Below, in pieces: positions 16,346 to 23,382 of a stretch of 64,000 nt of DNA; within the stretch, counting starts at the first letter, position 1, and each line of letters begins with the position of its first letter. The stretch covers positions 124,001-188,000 of the forward strand of contig NZ_JAENHO010000005.1 of NCBI RefSeq assembly GCF_016785085.1. Reading direction: 5' to 3'. The notes under the pieces were generated by a model that saw only the letters and a program-made list of their open reading frames with translations, did no database searches and was not told the origin of the DNA. The translations under genes and the position numbers were made by a program. Source of the DNA: Paractinoplanes lichenicola. Its GTDB lineage: Bacteria > Actinomycetota > Actinomycetes > Mycobacteriales > Micromonosporaceae.

Positions 16346-16947
16346 ACTTCCTTCGGCGCAAGCCCTCCCTCCCGGCGGCCCTCAAGCCGCAGCTCGACAA
16401 GGAGGAGCGGGTCGTGGCGTGGGCGCTGGTCTCCGACGAGCGGGCCGTGGTGGCGACGAACCACGGGCTGTGGCTGCCCGGTTCCCCCGCCGGCTCCTCT
16501 TCTGGCGGCTCCGCTCCCGCCGGCTCCTCTTCGGCCGGCTCCCGTCCGGCCGGCTCCTCGGCTCGCCGCCTGGGCTGGCATGAGATCCACAAGGCGGCCT
16601 GGTCGGGGCGCGAGCTGCGGATCACCCCGGCCGAGCAGGCCGAGGAGCGCGACGGTTACGCCGTGCTCGTGGACGGCCCGATCCAGAGCTTCCTGCTGCT
16701 CGAACCCGGCCAGCTGCCCGACCAGGTGCGCACCCGGGTGACCAGGTCGGTGGCCTACACGACGCACCATCCGCTGCCGTCGGGCGCGGGCGGGGTGCGG
16801 GTGGTCGGCCGCCGCGTGCCGGGGCGGAACGGGTTGAGCTGGGCGGTTCGCTACGACTCGGGCACACCGGTGACCCTCCCTGCCGTGATCGAGCTGACTG
16901 ACGAGCTGGTGGCCACCGCCCAAGGCACGATGGCCGCCCCAGAATAG
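16342..16947 (+). CDS. Conserved protein downstream of dnaG with Ser/Gly/Ala insert
   Basis: 201 residues, translationally coupled to dnaG by a GTGA overlap. No known domain is recognised with certainty. The fold looks like a small beta-rich (PH-like) protein: RVVAWALVSDERAVVATNHGLWLPG, then RLGWHEIHKAAWSGRELRITP, then LPDQVRTRVTRSVAYTTHH. Residues about 48-77 are an odd low-complexity insert built from PAGSS-like units that interrupts the domain between two strands. Proteins at this position occur in other actinobacteria, but the function is unknown. Confidence 0.7.
   Translation: MNFLRRKPSLPAALKPQLDKEERVVAWALVSDERAVVATNHGLWLPGSPAGSSSGGSAPAGSSSAGSRPAGSSARRLGWHEIHKAAWSGRELRITPAEQAEERDGYAVLVDGPIQSFLLLEPGQLPDQVRTRVTRSVAYTTHHPLPSGAGGVRVVGRRVPGRNGLSWAVRYDSGTPVTLPAVIELTDELVATAQGTMAAPE
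16488..16565 (+). repeat. Degenerate tandem GCCGGCTCC repeat inside coding sequence
   Basis: About five imperfect copies of a unit containing GCCGGCTCC(TCTTC), encoding PAGSS-type residues. This is a replication-slippage-prone tract within the gene downstream of dnaG. Confidence 0.7.
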
Positions 16948-17168
16948 GGCCGCCCCAACCGGGCTCCCGAGTTATCCACAATCCCGGGTTGTCCACAGGC
17001 CCCCGCGCAAGATCGCCGCTTTTCGGTCATGATGATCCCGTGGCGGTGGCCCCCCTGGGAGGGCGGGTTTTTTATCCGGGGACTAGTACACCGTGACGCT
17101 GTTGTTGCACATGCCGTAGCGGCATGTGGTGGGGTCGGGGCACCACAACACGGAAGGCTCCGTCTGCG
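16948..17168. other. Intergenic region with two DnaA-box-like sites and two dyads
   Basis: 221 bases without a convincing gene. It holds TTATCCACA (16972-16980) and TTGTCCACA (16989-16997), both perfect DnaA-box forms in the same direction, then the dyads at 17109-17127 and 17125-17147 in front of the MerR gene. Confidence 0.6.
17109..17127. promoter_or_regulatory. Perfect 19-bp dyad upstream of MerR gene
   Basis: ACATGCCG-TAG-CGGCATGT. A second inverted repeat, TGTGGTG (17125-17131) with CACCACA (17141-17147), overlaps its right edge. The dyad length fits a MerR-family operator, and autoregulation is a reasonable inference; a leader hairpin is the alternative. Confidence 0.55.
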
Positions 17169-18059
17169 ATGTACCCCTCCCTCACGCCTCCCCGGCAGGT
17201 CAAGATCGGTGATGCCGCCGCGTTCGCCGGGACAACCCCACGCGCCATCCGCCACTACCACGAGATCGGTCTGCTGCCGGAGCCCGAGCGCGGCGGGGAC
17301 GGCCGCCGCCGCTACGGCTACGAAGACATGACCCGCCTGCTGTGGATCCGCAAGATGGCGGATGCCGGTATCAGCCTGGATGACATGCGGGTCGCCTTCG
17401 ACGAAGCCCGGGACGAAGCCCTGGACGAAGCCCGGGACCAAGCCCCGGGTATCGAGTCGGTCCTGGCCCGCCTGGAGGAGACCTTGGCGGCGCAGGAGGC
17501 CGCCGTCAAACGCCGGCGCGCGGCTGTCCAGCGCCTGCAGGCGGTGGGCAGCCCGCTGGGGCTGCTCTCGGAACTGGTCACGGACCGGCTCAGCGACCTG
17601 CCCGCGGGCGCGTTGCGCCACTCGGATCTGGACACCCTGTTGGTCACTGAACGGATCTTCGGGCCGCTGGGCGCCGCCATCCAGGCCGGCACGTTCATCA
17701 TGCTGGCCACCCACCCCGGCCTGCGGGCCGAGGAGGATCGTCTGGAGGCGGCCGAGGCCGCCCTCGACGACGGCGTCGAACCCGACGACCCGCGCGTCGA
17801 AGAGCTCGCCGTGCAGCGCTGCGCTCACCTGATGGCCCTGAATCGAGCCATCGAGGCGGCTGGTCTCGACGCGGACGAGGAGAGGATCTTCGAGGGCTAT
17901 GACGCCGATCTGACAGGGGATGAGGGCGCGAAGCTGAGTGCCGCCGCGGCGATCACCAAGCTGCCGTACGACTTCTCGCCTGCTCGGATGCGCTGCGTGG
18001 AACTCGCTGGGCGGCTTTTCGGCGACGCCCTGGCCAACGCCTGCTCCCCGGACAACTGA
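17169..18059 (+). CDS. MerR family transcriptional regulator
   Basis: 296 residues. The N-terminal MerR winged helix-turn-helix spans about residues 10-80: VKIGDAAAFAGTTPRAIRHYHEIGLLPEPERGGDGRRRYGYEDMTRLLWIRKMADAGISLDDM. A coiled segment and a long helical effector domain follow. The coiled segment contains an exact-looking run DEARDEALDEARDQA from a 12-base tandem repeat. GGAAGG stands about ten bases before the ATG. It lies 61 bases upstream of an ABC exporter operon on the same strand, which it may control; no ligand-binding signature is evident. Confidence 0.87.
   Translation: MYPSLTPPRQVKIGDAAAFAGTTPRAIRHYHEIGLLPEPERGGDGRRRYGYEDMTRLLWIRKMADAGISLDDMRVAFDEARDEALDEARDQAPGIESVLARLEETLAAQEAAVKRRRAAVQRLQAVGSPLGLLSELVTDRLSDLPAGALRHSDLDTLLVTERIFGPLGAAIQAGTFIMLATHPGLRAEEDRLEAAEAALDDGVEPDDPRVEELAVQRCAHLMALNRAIEAAGLDADEERIFEGYDADLTGDEGAKLSAAAAITKLPYDFSPARMRCVELAGRLFGDALANACSPDN
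17400..17447 (+). repeat. 12-bp tandem repeat in the MerR gene
   Basis: Four copies of GACGAAGCCCGG (the second and fourth with changes), in frame, giving D-E-A-R/L units in the linker helix of the regulator. Copy-number change would lengthen or shorten the linker by four residues. Confidence 0.8.
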
Positions 18060-18120
18060 TCGCCTGTGCCGGTGGGAAAAGCGGTCGTTTCTGTCGTACC
18101 CCCTCTCTAGGGTCGTCAGC

Positions 18121-19044
18121 GTGGACTCCCTGATACACGCGCGCGGCCTGATCAAACGGTTCGGCGATTTCACCGCGGTCGACGGCATCGACGTCGACGT
18201 CCGGCGGGGCGAGGCGTTCGGCTTCCTCGGGCCCAACGGGGCGGGCAAGAGCTCGACCATGCGCATGATCGGGTGTGTCTCCCCGCCCAGCGAGGGCGTG
18301 CTCGAGATCCTCGGCCTGGATCCGCGGCGCGACGGTCCCAAGATCCGGGCCAAGCTCGGCGTCTGCCCCCAGCTCGACAACCTCGACATCGAGCTCACCG
18401 TGCGGGAAAACCTGACGACCTACGCCCGCTTCTTCGGCATCGCGCGCAAGGAGGCCCGCCGCCGCGCCGACGAGCTGCTCGAGTTCGTGCAGCTGTCCGA
18501 GCGCGCCGACAGCAAGGTCGAGCCGTTGTCGGGCGGCATGAAGAGGCGGCTCACGATCGCCCGCGCGATGGTCAACCAGCCCGAGATGGTGCTGCTCGAC
18601 GAGCCCACCACCGGCCTCGACCCGCAGGCCCGCCACCTGGTGTGGGAGCGGTTGTTCCGGCTCAAGCAGCAGGGCGTGACGCTGGTGCTGACCACCCATT
18701 ACATGGATGAGGCGGAGCAGCTCTGCGACCGCCTGGTGGTGATGGACGGCGGCCGCATCGTCGCCGAGGGGTCGCCGCGGGCGCTGATCGAGCAGTATTC
18801 GACGCGCGAGGTCGTCGAGCTGCGCTTCAACACCGAGGATCAGGCGGCCTACGCCGACAAGCTGGCCGGCATCGGCGAGCGGCTCGAGGTGCTGCCCGAC
18901 CGCGTCCTGCTCTACGTCGACGACGGCGACGGCGCGGCCGACGAGGTCAACCGCCGCTCGCTCAGCCCGGCCAGCGTGCTCGTGCGGCGCAGCAGCCTGG
19001 AGGACGTCTTTCTGCATCTCACCGGCCGGACGCTGGTCGACTGA
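18121..19044 (+). CDS. ABC exporter ATP-binding protein (DrrA/NodI type)
   Basis: 307-residue ATPase of the DrrA/NodI subfamily, which drives ABC-2 exporters for drugs, antibiotics or polysaccharide-like compounds. Walker A GPNGAGKSS (about residues 38-46), the Q-loop in GVCPQLDNLD, the signature LSGGMKRRL and Walker B MVLLDEPTTGLDPQ are all present. The C-terminal region (after about 230) is the DrrA-like extension. The GTG at 18121 is preceded by TAGGGT (18108-18113) at seven bases, so the operon appears leaderless. It is coupled to the permease by a TGATG overlap. Confidence 0.92.
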   Translation: MDSLIHARGLIKRFGDFTAVDGIDVDVRRGEAFGFLGPNGAGKSSTMRMIGCVSPPSEGVLEILGLDPRRDGPKIRAKLGVCPQLDNLDIELTVRENLTTYARFFGIARKEARRRADELLEFVQLSERADSKVEPLSGGMKRRLTIARAMVNQPEMVLLDEPTTGLDPQARHLVWERLFRLKQQGVTLVLTTHYMDEAEQLCDRLVVMDGGRIVAEGSPRALIEQYSTREVVELRFNTEDQAAYADKLAGIGERLEVLPDRVLLYVDDGDGAADEVNRRSLSPASVLVRRSSLEDVFLHLTGRTLVD

Positions 19045-19802
19045 TGACGGCCACGCTCTCCGTTCTGGAATATCACCTGGTCAACTATCGCCGCACCTGG
19101 CGCTCGAGCGCCTTGTCGACGTTGGTCATGCCGTTGCTGACGCTGCTCGGGTTCGGCGTCGGCGTCGGGGCCTACGTGCGGGGCGGCGTCGAGGGCGTGC
19201 CCTACATCGACTGGATCGTGCCTGGCCTGATCGCGTCGACGGCCATGCAGGCGGCGTTCGGCGAGGCCACCTGGCCGGTGCTGAGCTATTTCGAGTGGCT
19301 CAAGGTCTATTTCGCGCAGGCCGCGGCGCCGCTGCGGGTGGCCGACATCATCGGCGGCCATCTGGCCTTCATGCTGTTCCGGGTGCTGCTCACCGCGGCG
19401 GCGTTCCTCGCGATGGCGGCCGCCTTCGGCACGCTGCATTCGTGGTGGGCGCCGATGACCCTGCTGGTGGCGCTGCTGGTCGGCATGGCCTCAGCCGCCC
19501 CCACGATGGCCTATGCGGCCAGCATCACCAGCGACAGCTATCTGATCATCCTGATGCGGTTCGCGGTGCTGCCGATGTCGCTGTTCTCCGGGGTGTTCTT
19601 CCCGGTCGAGTCGCTGCCCCTGCTGCTGCAGTGGGTGGCATACGTGTTCCCGTTGTGGCACGGCGTCGAGCTGAGCCGTGACGCGATGCTCGGCCTCGAC
19701 CCGGGGGCGCTCGGGGTGGTGCACGTGGCCGTGCTGCTGGCCTGGTGCGTCGCCGGCTGGCTGCTGGTCAACGCCCGTTTCCGTCGCCGGCTGGTGGTGT
19801 GA
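19044..19802 (+). CDS. ABC-2 type exporter permease (NodJ/DrrB type)
   Basis: 252-residue membrane protein with about six helices, ABC2_membrane family. Family landmarks are the entry YIDWIVPGLIASTAMQAAFGEATWPV, and FFPVESLPLLLQWVAYVFPLWHGVELSRDAMLG near the end, the conserved permease signature. The start overlaps the ATPase stop and it ends three bases before the second permease, so ATPase plus two different permeases form one transport unit. Confidence 0.9.
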   Translation: MTATLSVLEYHLVNYRRTWRSSALSTLVMPLLTLLGFGVGVGAYVRGGVEGVPYIDWIVPGLIASTAMQAAFGEATWPVLSYFEWLKVYFAQAAAPLRVADIIGGHLAFMLFRVLLTAAAFLAMAAAFGTLHSWWAPMTLLVALLVGMASAAPTMAYAASITSDSYLIILMRFAVLPMSLFSGVFFPVESLPLLLQWVAYVFPLWHGVELSRDAMLGLDPGALGVVHVAVLLAWCVAGWLLVNARFRRRLVV

Positions 19803-19804
19803 TC

Positions 19805-20614
19805 ATGGTGAGTCTGGTGATGCCGCGGCTGCTGTCCTTCGAGGGCACGGGGCGCCGCGCGGCCTCGGTGACCGAGCGCAACATCTCGACGCTGCGCTCG
19901 GCGTACTGGGTGGTCATGGTGTCCGGCTTCCTCGAGCCGGTGCTCTATCTGTTCTCGATCGGGGTCGGCGTGGGCGCGCTGATCGGCGACATCACGCTGC
20001 CCGGGGGCGAGGTGGTGGGTTACGCCGAGTTCGTGGCCCCGGCCATGCTCGCGGCGTCGGCGATGACCGGGGCGCTGGCCGAGACGACGTTCAACTTCTT
20101 CGGCAAGATGAAGTTCGTCCGGCTCTACGAGGGCATTCTGGCCACCCCCGTCCGCCCGATCGAGATCGCGCTGGGCGAGCTGGCCTGGGCGATGGTCCGC
20201 GGCGTGATCTATTCGGCCGCGTTCGTGGTCATCATGACGCTGATGGGCCTCACCACGTGGTCGCGCGCGCTGGTCATGCTGCCCGCCACGCTGCTGGTGG
20301 GCCTGGCCTTCGGCGCGCTGGGCATGGCCGTGGCGACGATCATCCGCAGCTGGCAGGATTTCGACCTCATCGCGGCCGGTCAGTTCGCCCTGTTCCTGTT
20401 CTCGGGCACCTTCGTCCCGCCCACGGCCTATCCGGCGGTCGTGCGCTGGCTGATCGAGATCACTCCGCTTTACCGCTCGGTCGACCTGATCCGGGCGTTG
20501 AGCACCGGCACGACGGGCTGGCTGCAGCTGCTCGACGTGGCTTATCTGCTGGCCCTGATGGCGCTCGGCCTGACCGTGGCCGGCCGGCGGATGGCGAAGC
20601 AGCTCTGCAAATAA
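19805..20614 (+). CDS. ABC-2 type exporter permease, second subunit
   Basis: 269 residues with about six membrane helices, similar in layout to the preceding permease: GEVVGYAEFVAPAMLAASAMTGALAETTFNFFGKMKF, then SGTFVPPTAYPAVVRWLIEITPLYRSVDLIRALSTG. The ATG at 19805 sits three bases after the previous stop. The two permeases probably form a heterodimer. The stop codon lies in the first copy of a short tandem repeat that continues downstream. Confidence 0.9.
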   Translation: MVSLVMPRLLSFEGTGRRAASVTERNISTLRSAYWVVMVSGFLEPVLYLFSIGVGVGALIGDITLPGGEVVGYAEFVAPAMLAASAMTGALAETTFNFFGKMKFVRLYEGILATPVRPIEIALGELAWAMVRGVIYSAAFVVIMTLMGLTTWSRALVMLPATLLVGLAFGALGMAVATIIRSWQDFDLIAAGQFALFLFSGTFVPPTAYPAVVRWLIEITPLYRSVDLIRALSTGTTGWLQLLDVAYLLALMALGLTVAGRRMAKQLCK

Positions 20615-20662
20615 GAGCGAGGCAAATGAGAGCGAGGCAAATAAAGCGACGCAAATAAGCGC
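20606..20662 (+). repeat. Degenerate 15-bp tandem repeat across the permease stop
   Basis: Four units of the form GCAAATAAGAGCGAG with small changes. The first overlaps the stop codon of the exporter permease and repeats its TAA/TGA context. The rest of 20615-20815 has no gene that I can support. Confidence 0.65.
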
Positions 20663-20815
20663 AGATGGTGAACGGTGACGTTCCCGAACGGGGAGAAGGT
20701 GGTTAGGGGCGGCTCGTGGCGGGCATCACGGGATCAGGTCGTTGTCGCATGTCACGGAGCCCGGGGCGGCGTGCGAGGCGGACCTGATCAAGGACCGTGT
20801 GCCTGGAGGAACCCG

Positions 20816-21925
20816 ATGAAGCTGCGCCACAAGCACGACGATGAGAAGGCGAGCTCCGCCGACGCCGAGAAGGCCCGCGGCAAGGGAGCCGAGGACTACG
20901 ACGTGGCCGCGGCCACCAGCACCCGGACGGGCGAGGACAAGGAGCCCAACCTCTCCGCCCCGTCGCCCGACGCCGGTCCGGACAGCCCGACCCAGCTCAA
21001 GGGCAAGGGCCTGTTCGCCGCGGTGAAGCGCACGTTCAAGCAGTTCTCCGAGGACAACGTCTCGGACTGGGCGGCCGCGCTGACGTACTACGGCGTGCTG
21101 TCGATTTTCCCTGGTGCCGTCGTGCTCGTGTCGATTCTCGGCCTGCTCAGCGACAACGGCCAGGAGACCGTGAAGGACACGGTCAGCGAGATCGCTAACA
21201 ATCAGCAGATCGAGGACCTGGTCGGCACGGTGATCGACCAGGTTCAGGGCACCGGCGGCGCCGGGTTCGCCGCGATCATCGGTGTGCTCCTGGCGTTCTG
21301 GTCGGCCTCGGGTTATGTGGCCGCCTTCATGCGCGCCTCCAACGCCGTCTACGACGTGCCCGAGGGCCGCCCGATCTGGAAGACGCTGCCCATCCGGGTC
21401 GGTGTCACCGCGGTCATCGGCCTCATGCTGATCGTCTCCGCGTTCATCGTCATCTTCACCGGCGACCTGGCCCAGGTGGTCGGCGACCGGATCGGCCTCG
21501 GCGACGCGGCCGTGACGACCTGGAACATCGCCAAGTGGCCGGTGCTGATCATGCTGGTCAGCCTGATGTTCGCCATCCTCTACTGGGCGTCGCCGAACGC
21601 CAAGACCGGCGGGTTCCGCTGGGTCAGCCCGGGCGGCATCTTCGCCGTGGTGCTGTGGCTGATCGCGTCGGCCGGGTTCGCGATCTACCTGGGCAACTTC
21701 GCCAACTACGACAAGACGTACGGGACCCTGGGTGGTGTCATCGCCTTCCTCGTCTGGCTGTGGATCTCGAACATCGCGATCCTGCTCGGGGCCGAGCTCG
21801 ACGCCGAGCTGGAACGCGGGCGGGCGATCGCGGCCGGCCACGACCCGTCGGACGAGCCGTTCCTCGAACTGCGCGACGATCGCAAGATCAAGAAGGGCAG
21901 CGAGCAAGGGTTGAGCACCAACTAA
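20816..21925 (+). CDS. YihY/virulence factor BrkB family membrane protein
   Basis: 369 residues. An acidic/basic low-complexity N-terminus (about 1-60) precedes the BrkB domain of six helices: LFAAVKRTFKQFSEDNVSDWAAALTYYGVLSIFPGAVVLVSILG, then FWSASGYVAAFMRASNAVYDVPEGRPIWKTLPIRV, and WLWISNIAILLGAELDAELERGR near the end. These are the diagnostic blocks. The role is unproven (proposed envelope or osmotic functions). GGAGGA sits five bases upstream of the ATG at 20816. It is followed by a clear terminator. Confidence 0.9.
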   Translation: MKLRHKHDDEKASSADAEKARGKGAEDYDVAAATSTRTGEDKEPNLSAPSPDAGPDSPTQLKGKGLFAAVKRTFKQFSEDNVSDWAAALTYYGVLSIFPGAVVLVSILGLLSDNGQETVKDTVSEIANNQQIEDLVGTVIDQVQGTGGAGFAAIIGVLLAFWSASGYVAAFMRASNAVYDVPEGRPIWKTLPIRVGVTAVIGLMLIVSAFIVIFTGDLAQVVGDRIGLGDAAVTTWNIAKWPVLIMLVSLMFAILYWASPNAKTGGFRWVSPGGIFAVVLWLIASAGFAIYLGNFANYDKTYGTLGGVIAFLVWLWISNIAILLGAELDAELERGRAIAAGHDPSDEPFLELRDDRKIKKGSEQGLSTN

Positions 21926-21940
21926 GACGAGCAAGATCTC

Positions 21941-21970
21941 GAGCCCCCGGCGCGGAAACGCCGGGGGCTC
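21941..21970 (+). terminator. Hairpin terminator after the BrkB gene
   Basis: Perfect 12-bp stem GAGCCCCCGGCG with its complement around the loop CGGAAA, 15 bases after the stop. No long U-run follows, as is usual in high-GC actinobacteria. Confidence 0.85.
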
Positions 21971-22022
21971 ACGTGTGTCCGGCGCCGGAAACACACCTAG
22001 GTCAACGGCCGATAACAAACCC

Positions 22023-22048
22023 AACTTTTGCTCCAAGAGACAAAAGTT
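22023..22048. promoter_or_regulatory. ROK-type operator upstream of sugar operon
   Basis: Inverted repeat AACTTTTG-N10-CAAAAGTT, AT-rich in a GC-rich background, 51 bases before the ROK regulator gene. It resembles sites described for ROK/XylR-type repressors; self-control of the ROK-ABC operon is inferred. Confidence 0.7.
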
Positions 22049-22098
22049 TGCGATGATCTTCGAGAAGGTATGGACTCCCGAGGCACAACGCGCCTACT

Positions 22099-23382
22099 GT
22101 GACCGTCACAACACCGAAGGGTTACCCCGGTGTTAAGCGCCTCCGGAGGTCTTTCGTGCACGTGGCCGATGCTCCCCACCTGCGGGTTTTGCGCCTGCTG
22201 CGCGACGAAGGACCGGTGTCGCGCGCCGAACTGGGGGATCGACTCGAGCTGACTCGCCCGCGCCTGCTGGCCGAGGTCGAGCGGCTCGTCGCGGCGGGCC
22301 TGATCGCCGAGGCCGGCATGGCCGCCTCGCGCGGCGGCCGCCGGTCGACGCTCGTCGAGCTCGACCCCCGACTCCGTTTCGCCGCCGTCGACCTGGGCGC
22401 CAGCTCGATCGACATAGAGGTCACGAACGGACGGCTCGAGCCGGTCGCGACCTATCGCGAGACCGCCGACATCCGCTCGGGGCCGAGGACCATACTGCAA
22501 CGGGTCAATGAGCTGCTGCACAAGGCGCGCACCGACGGGGCGTACGAGCGGCTCGACGCGGTCGGCATCGGCGTTCCCGGCCCGGTGAGCTTCCGCGACG
22601 GCGTCCCCGTGTCGCCCCCGATCATGCCCGGCTGGGACAGATATCCCGTACGGGAGCTGCTGGCCCGGGAACACGGGTGCCCCGCCGTCGTCGACAACGA
22701 CGTGAACATCATGGCGATCGGCGAGCGGCACGGCGGCGTCGCGCACTCGGTCGACGACTTCCTCTTCGTCAAGATCGGCACGGGCATCGGCTGCGGCATC
22801 CACCTGGGTGGCACGGTCTATCGCGGGGTCGACGGCTGCGCGGGCGACATCGGGCACATCCAGGTCGATGCGAACGGACCGGTCTGTTCGTGCGGCAACA
22901 CCGGCTGCCTGGAGGCCCTGTTCAGCGGCTTCGCCCTGGGCCGGGACGCCATCGCGGCCGCCCGCTCGGGTGAGTCGCCGGCCCTGGCCGAGCGGCTTGC
23001 CGCCGCGTTGAGCCTGGCCGAGAGCCAGAGCGACGACGACCAGTCCGAGCCCGTCGTCACGATCACCGCCCGCGACGTCGCCGAGGGCGCCGCCGAGGGT
23101 GACGTCACCTGTATCCGACTGATCCGCGAGGGCGGCCGCCGCGTCGGCGGGGTGCTGGCCACGCTGGTCTCCTTCTCCAACCCTTCGATGATCGTCATCG
23201 GCGGCGGCCTGGCCCTGCTCGGGCACGTGCTGCTGGCCGAGATTCGCAGTGTGGTCTACCGCCGGTCGCTGCCCCTGGCCACCGGCAACCTCCCCGTTGT
23301 CCTTTCGGAGCTGGGCAGCCGGGCCGGCGTCACCGGCGCCGCCGTGCTGGCCAGCGACACGGCTTTCGAGCAGGCATCATGA
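22099..23382 (+). CDS. ROK family transcriptional regulator
   Basis: 427 residues. An N-terminal winged helix (about residues 20-80, LRVLRLLRDEGPVSRAELGDRLELTRPRLLAEVERLVAAGLI) joins a ROK sugar-kinase-like domain. The nucleotide-type DxGxx motif is AAVDLGASSIDIEV; the sugar pocket region is CPAVVDNDVNIMAIGE; the ROK zinc site is CSCGNTGCLE after GDIGHIQ. It probably represses the downstream sugar importer until sugar binds. A GTG at 22099 gives the family length. It is translationally coupled to the ATPase gene (ATGA overlap). Confidence 0.92.
   Translation: MTVTTPKGYPGVKRLRRSFVHVADAPHLRVLRLLRDEGPVSRAELGDRLELTRPRLLAEVERLVAAGLIAEAGMAASRGGRRSTLVELDPRLRFAAVDLGASSIDIEVTNGRLEPVATYRETADIRSGPRTILQRVNELLHKARTDGAYERLDAVGIGVPGPVSFRDGVPVSPPIMPGWDRYPVRELLAREHGCPAVVDNDVNIMAIGERHGGVAHSVDDFLFVKIGTGIGCGIHLGGTVYRGVDGCAGDIGHIQVDANGPVCSCGNTGCLEALFSGFALGRDAIAAARSGESPALAERLAAALSLAESQSDDDQSEPVVTITARDVAEGAAEGDVTCIRLIREGGRRVGGVLATLVSFSNPSMIVIGGGLALLGHVLLAEIRSVVYRRSLPLATGNLPVVLSELGSRAGVTGAAVLASDTAFEQAS

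Noticed and set aside
16972..16997. Chromosomal origin
   Set aside because: Only two DnaA-like sites and no dnaA, dnaN, gyrase or AT-rich unwinding region nearby.
17029..17168. Insertion sequence end or attachment site near 17100
   Set aside because: Inverted repeats are adjacent to each other rather than flanking an element, and no transposase or integrase exists nearby.
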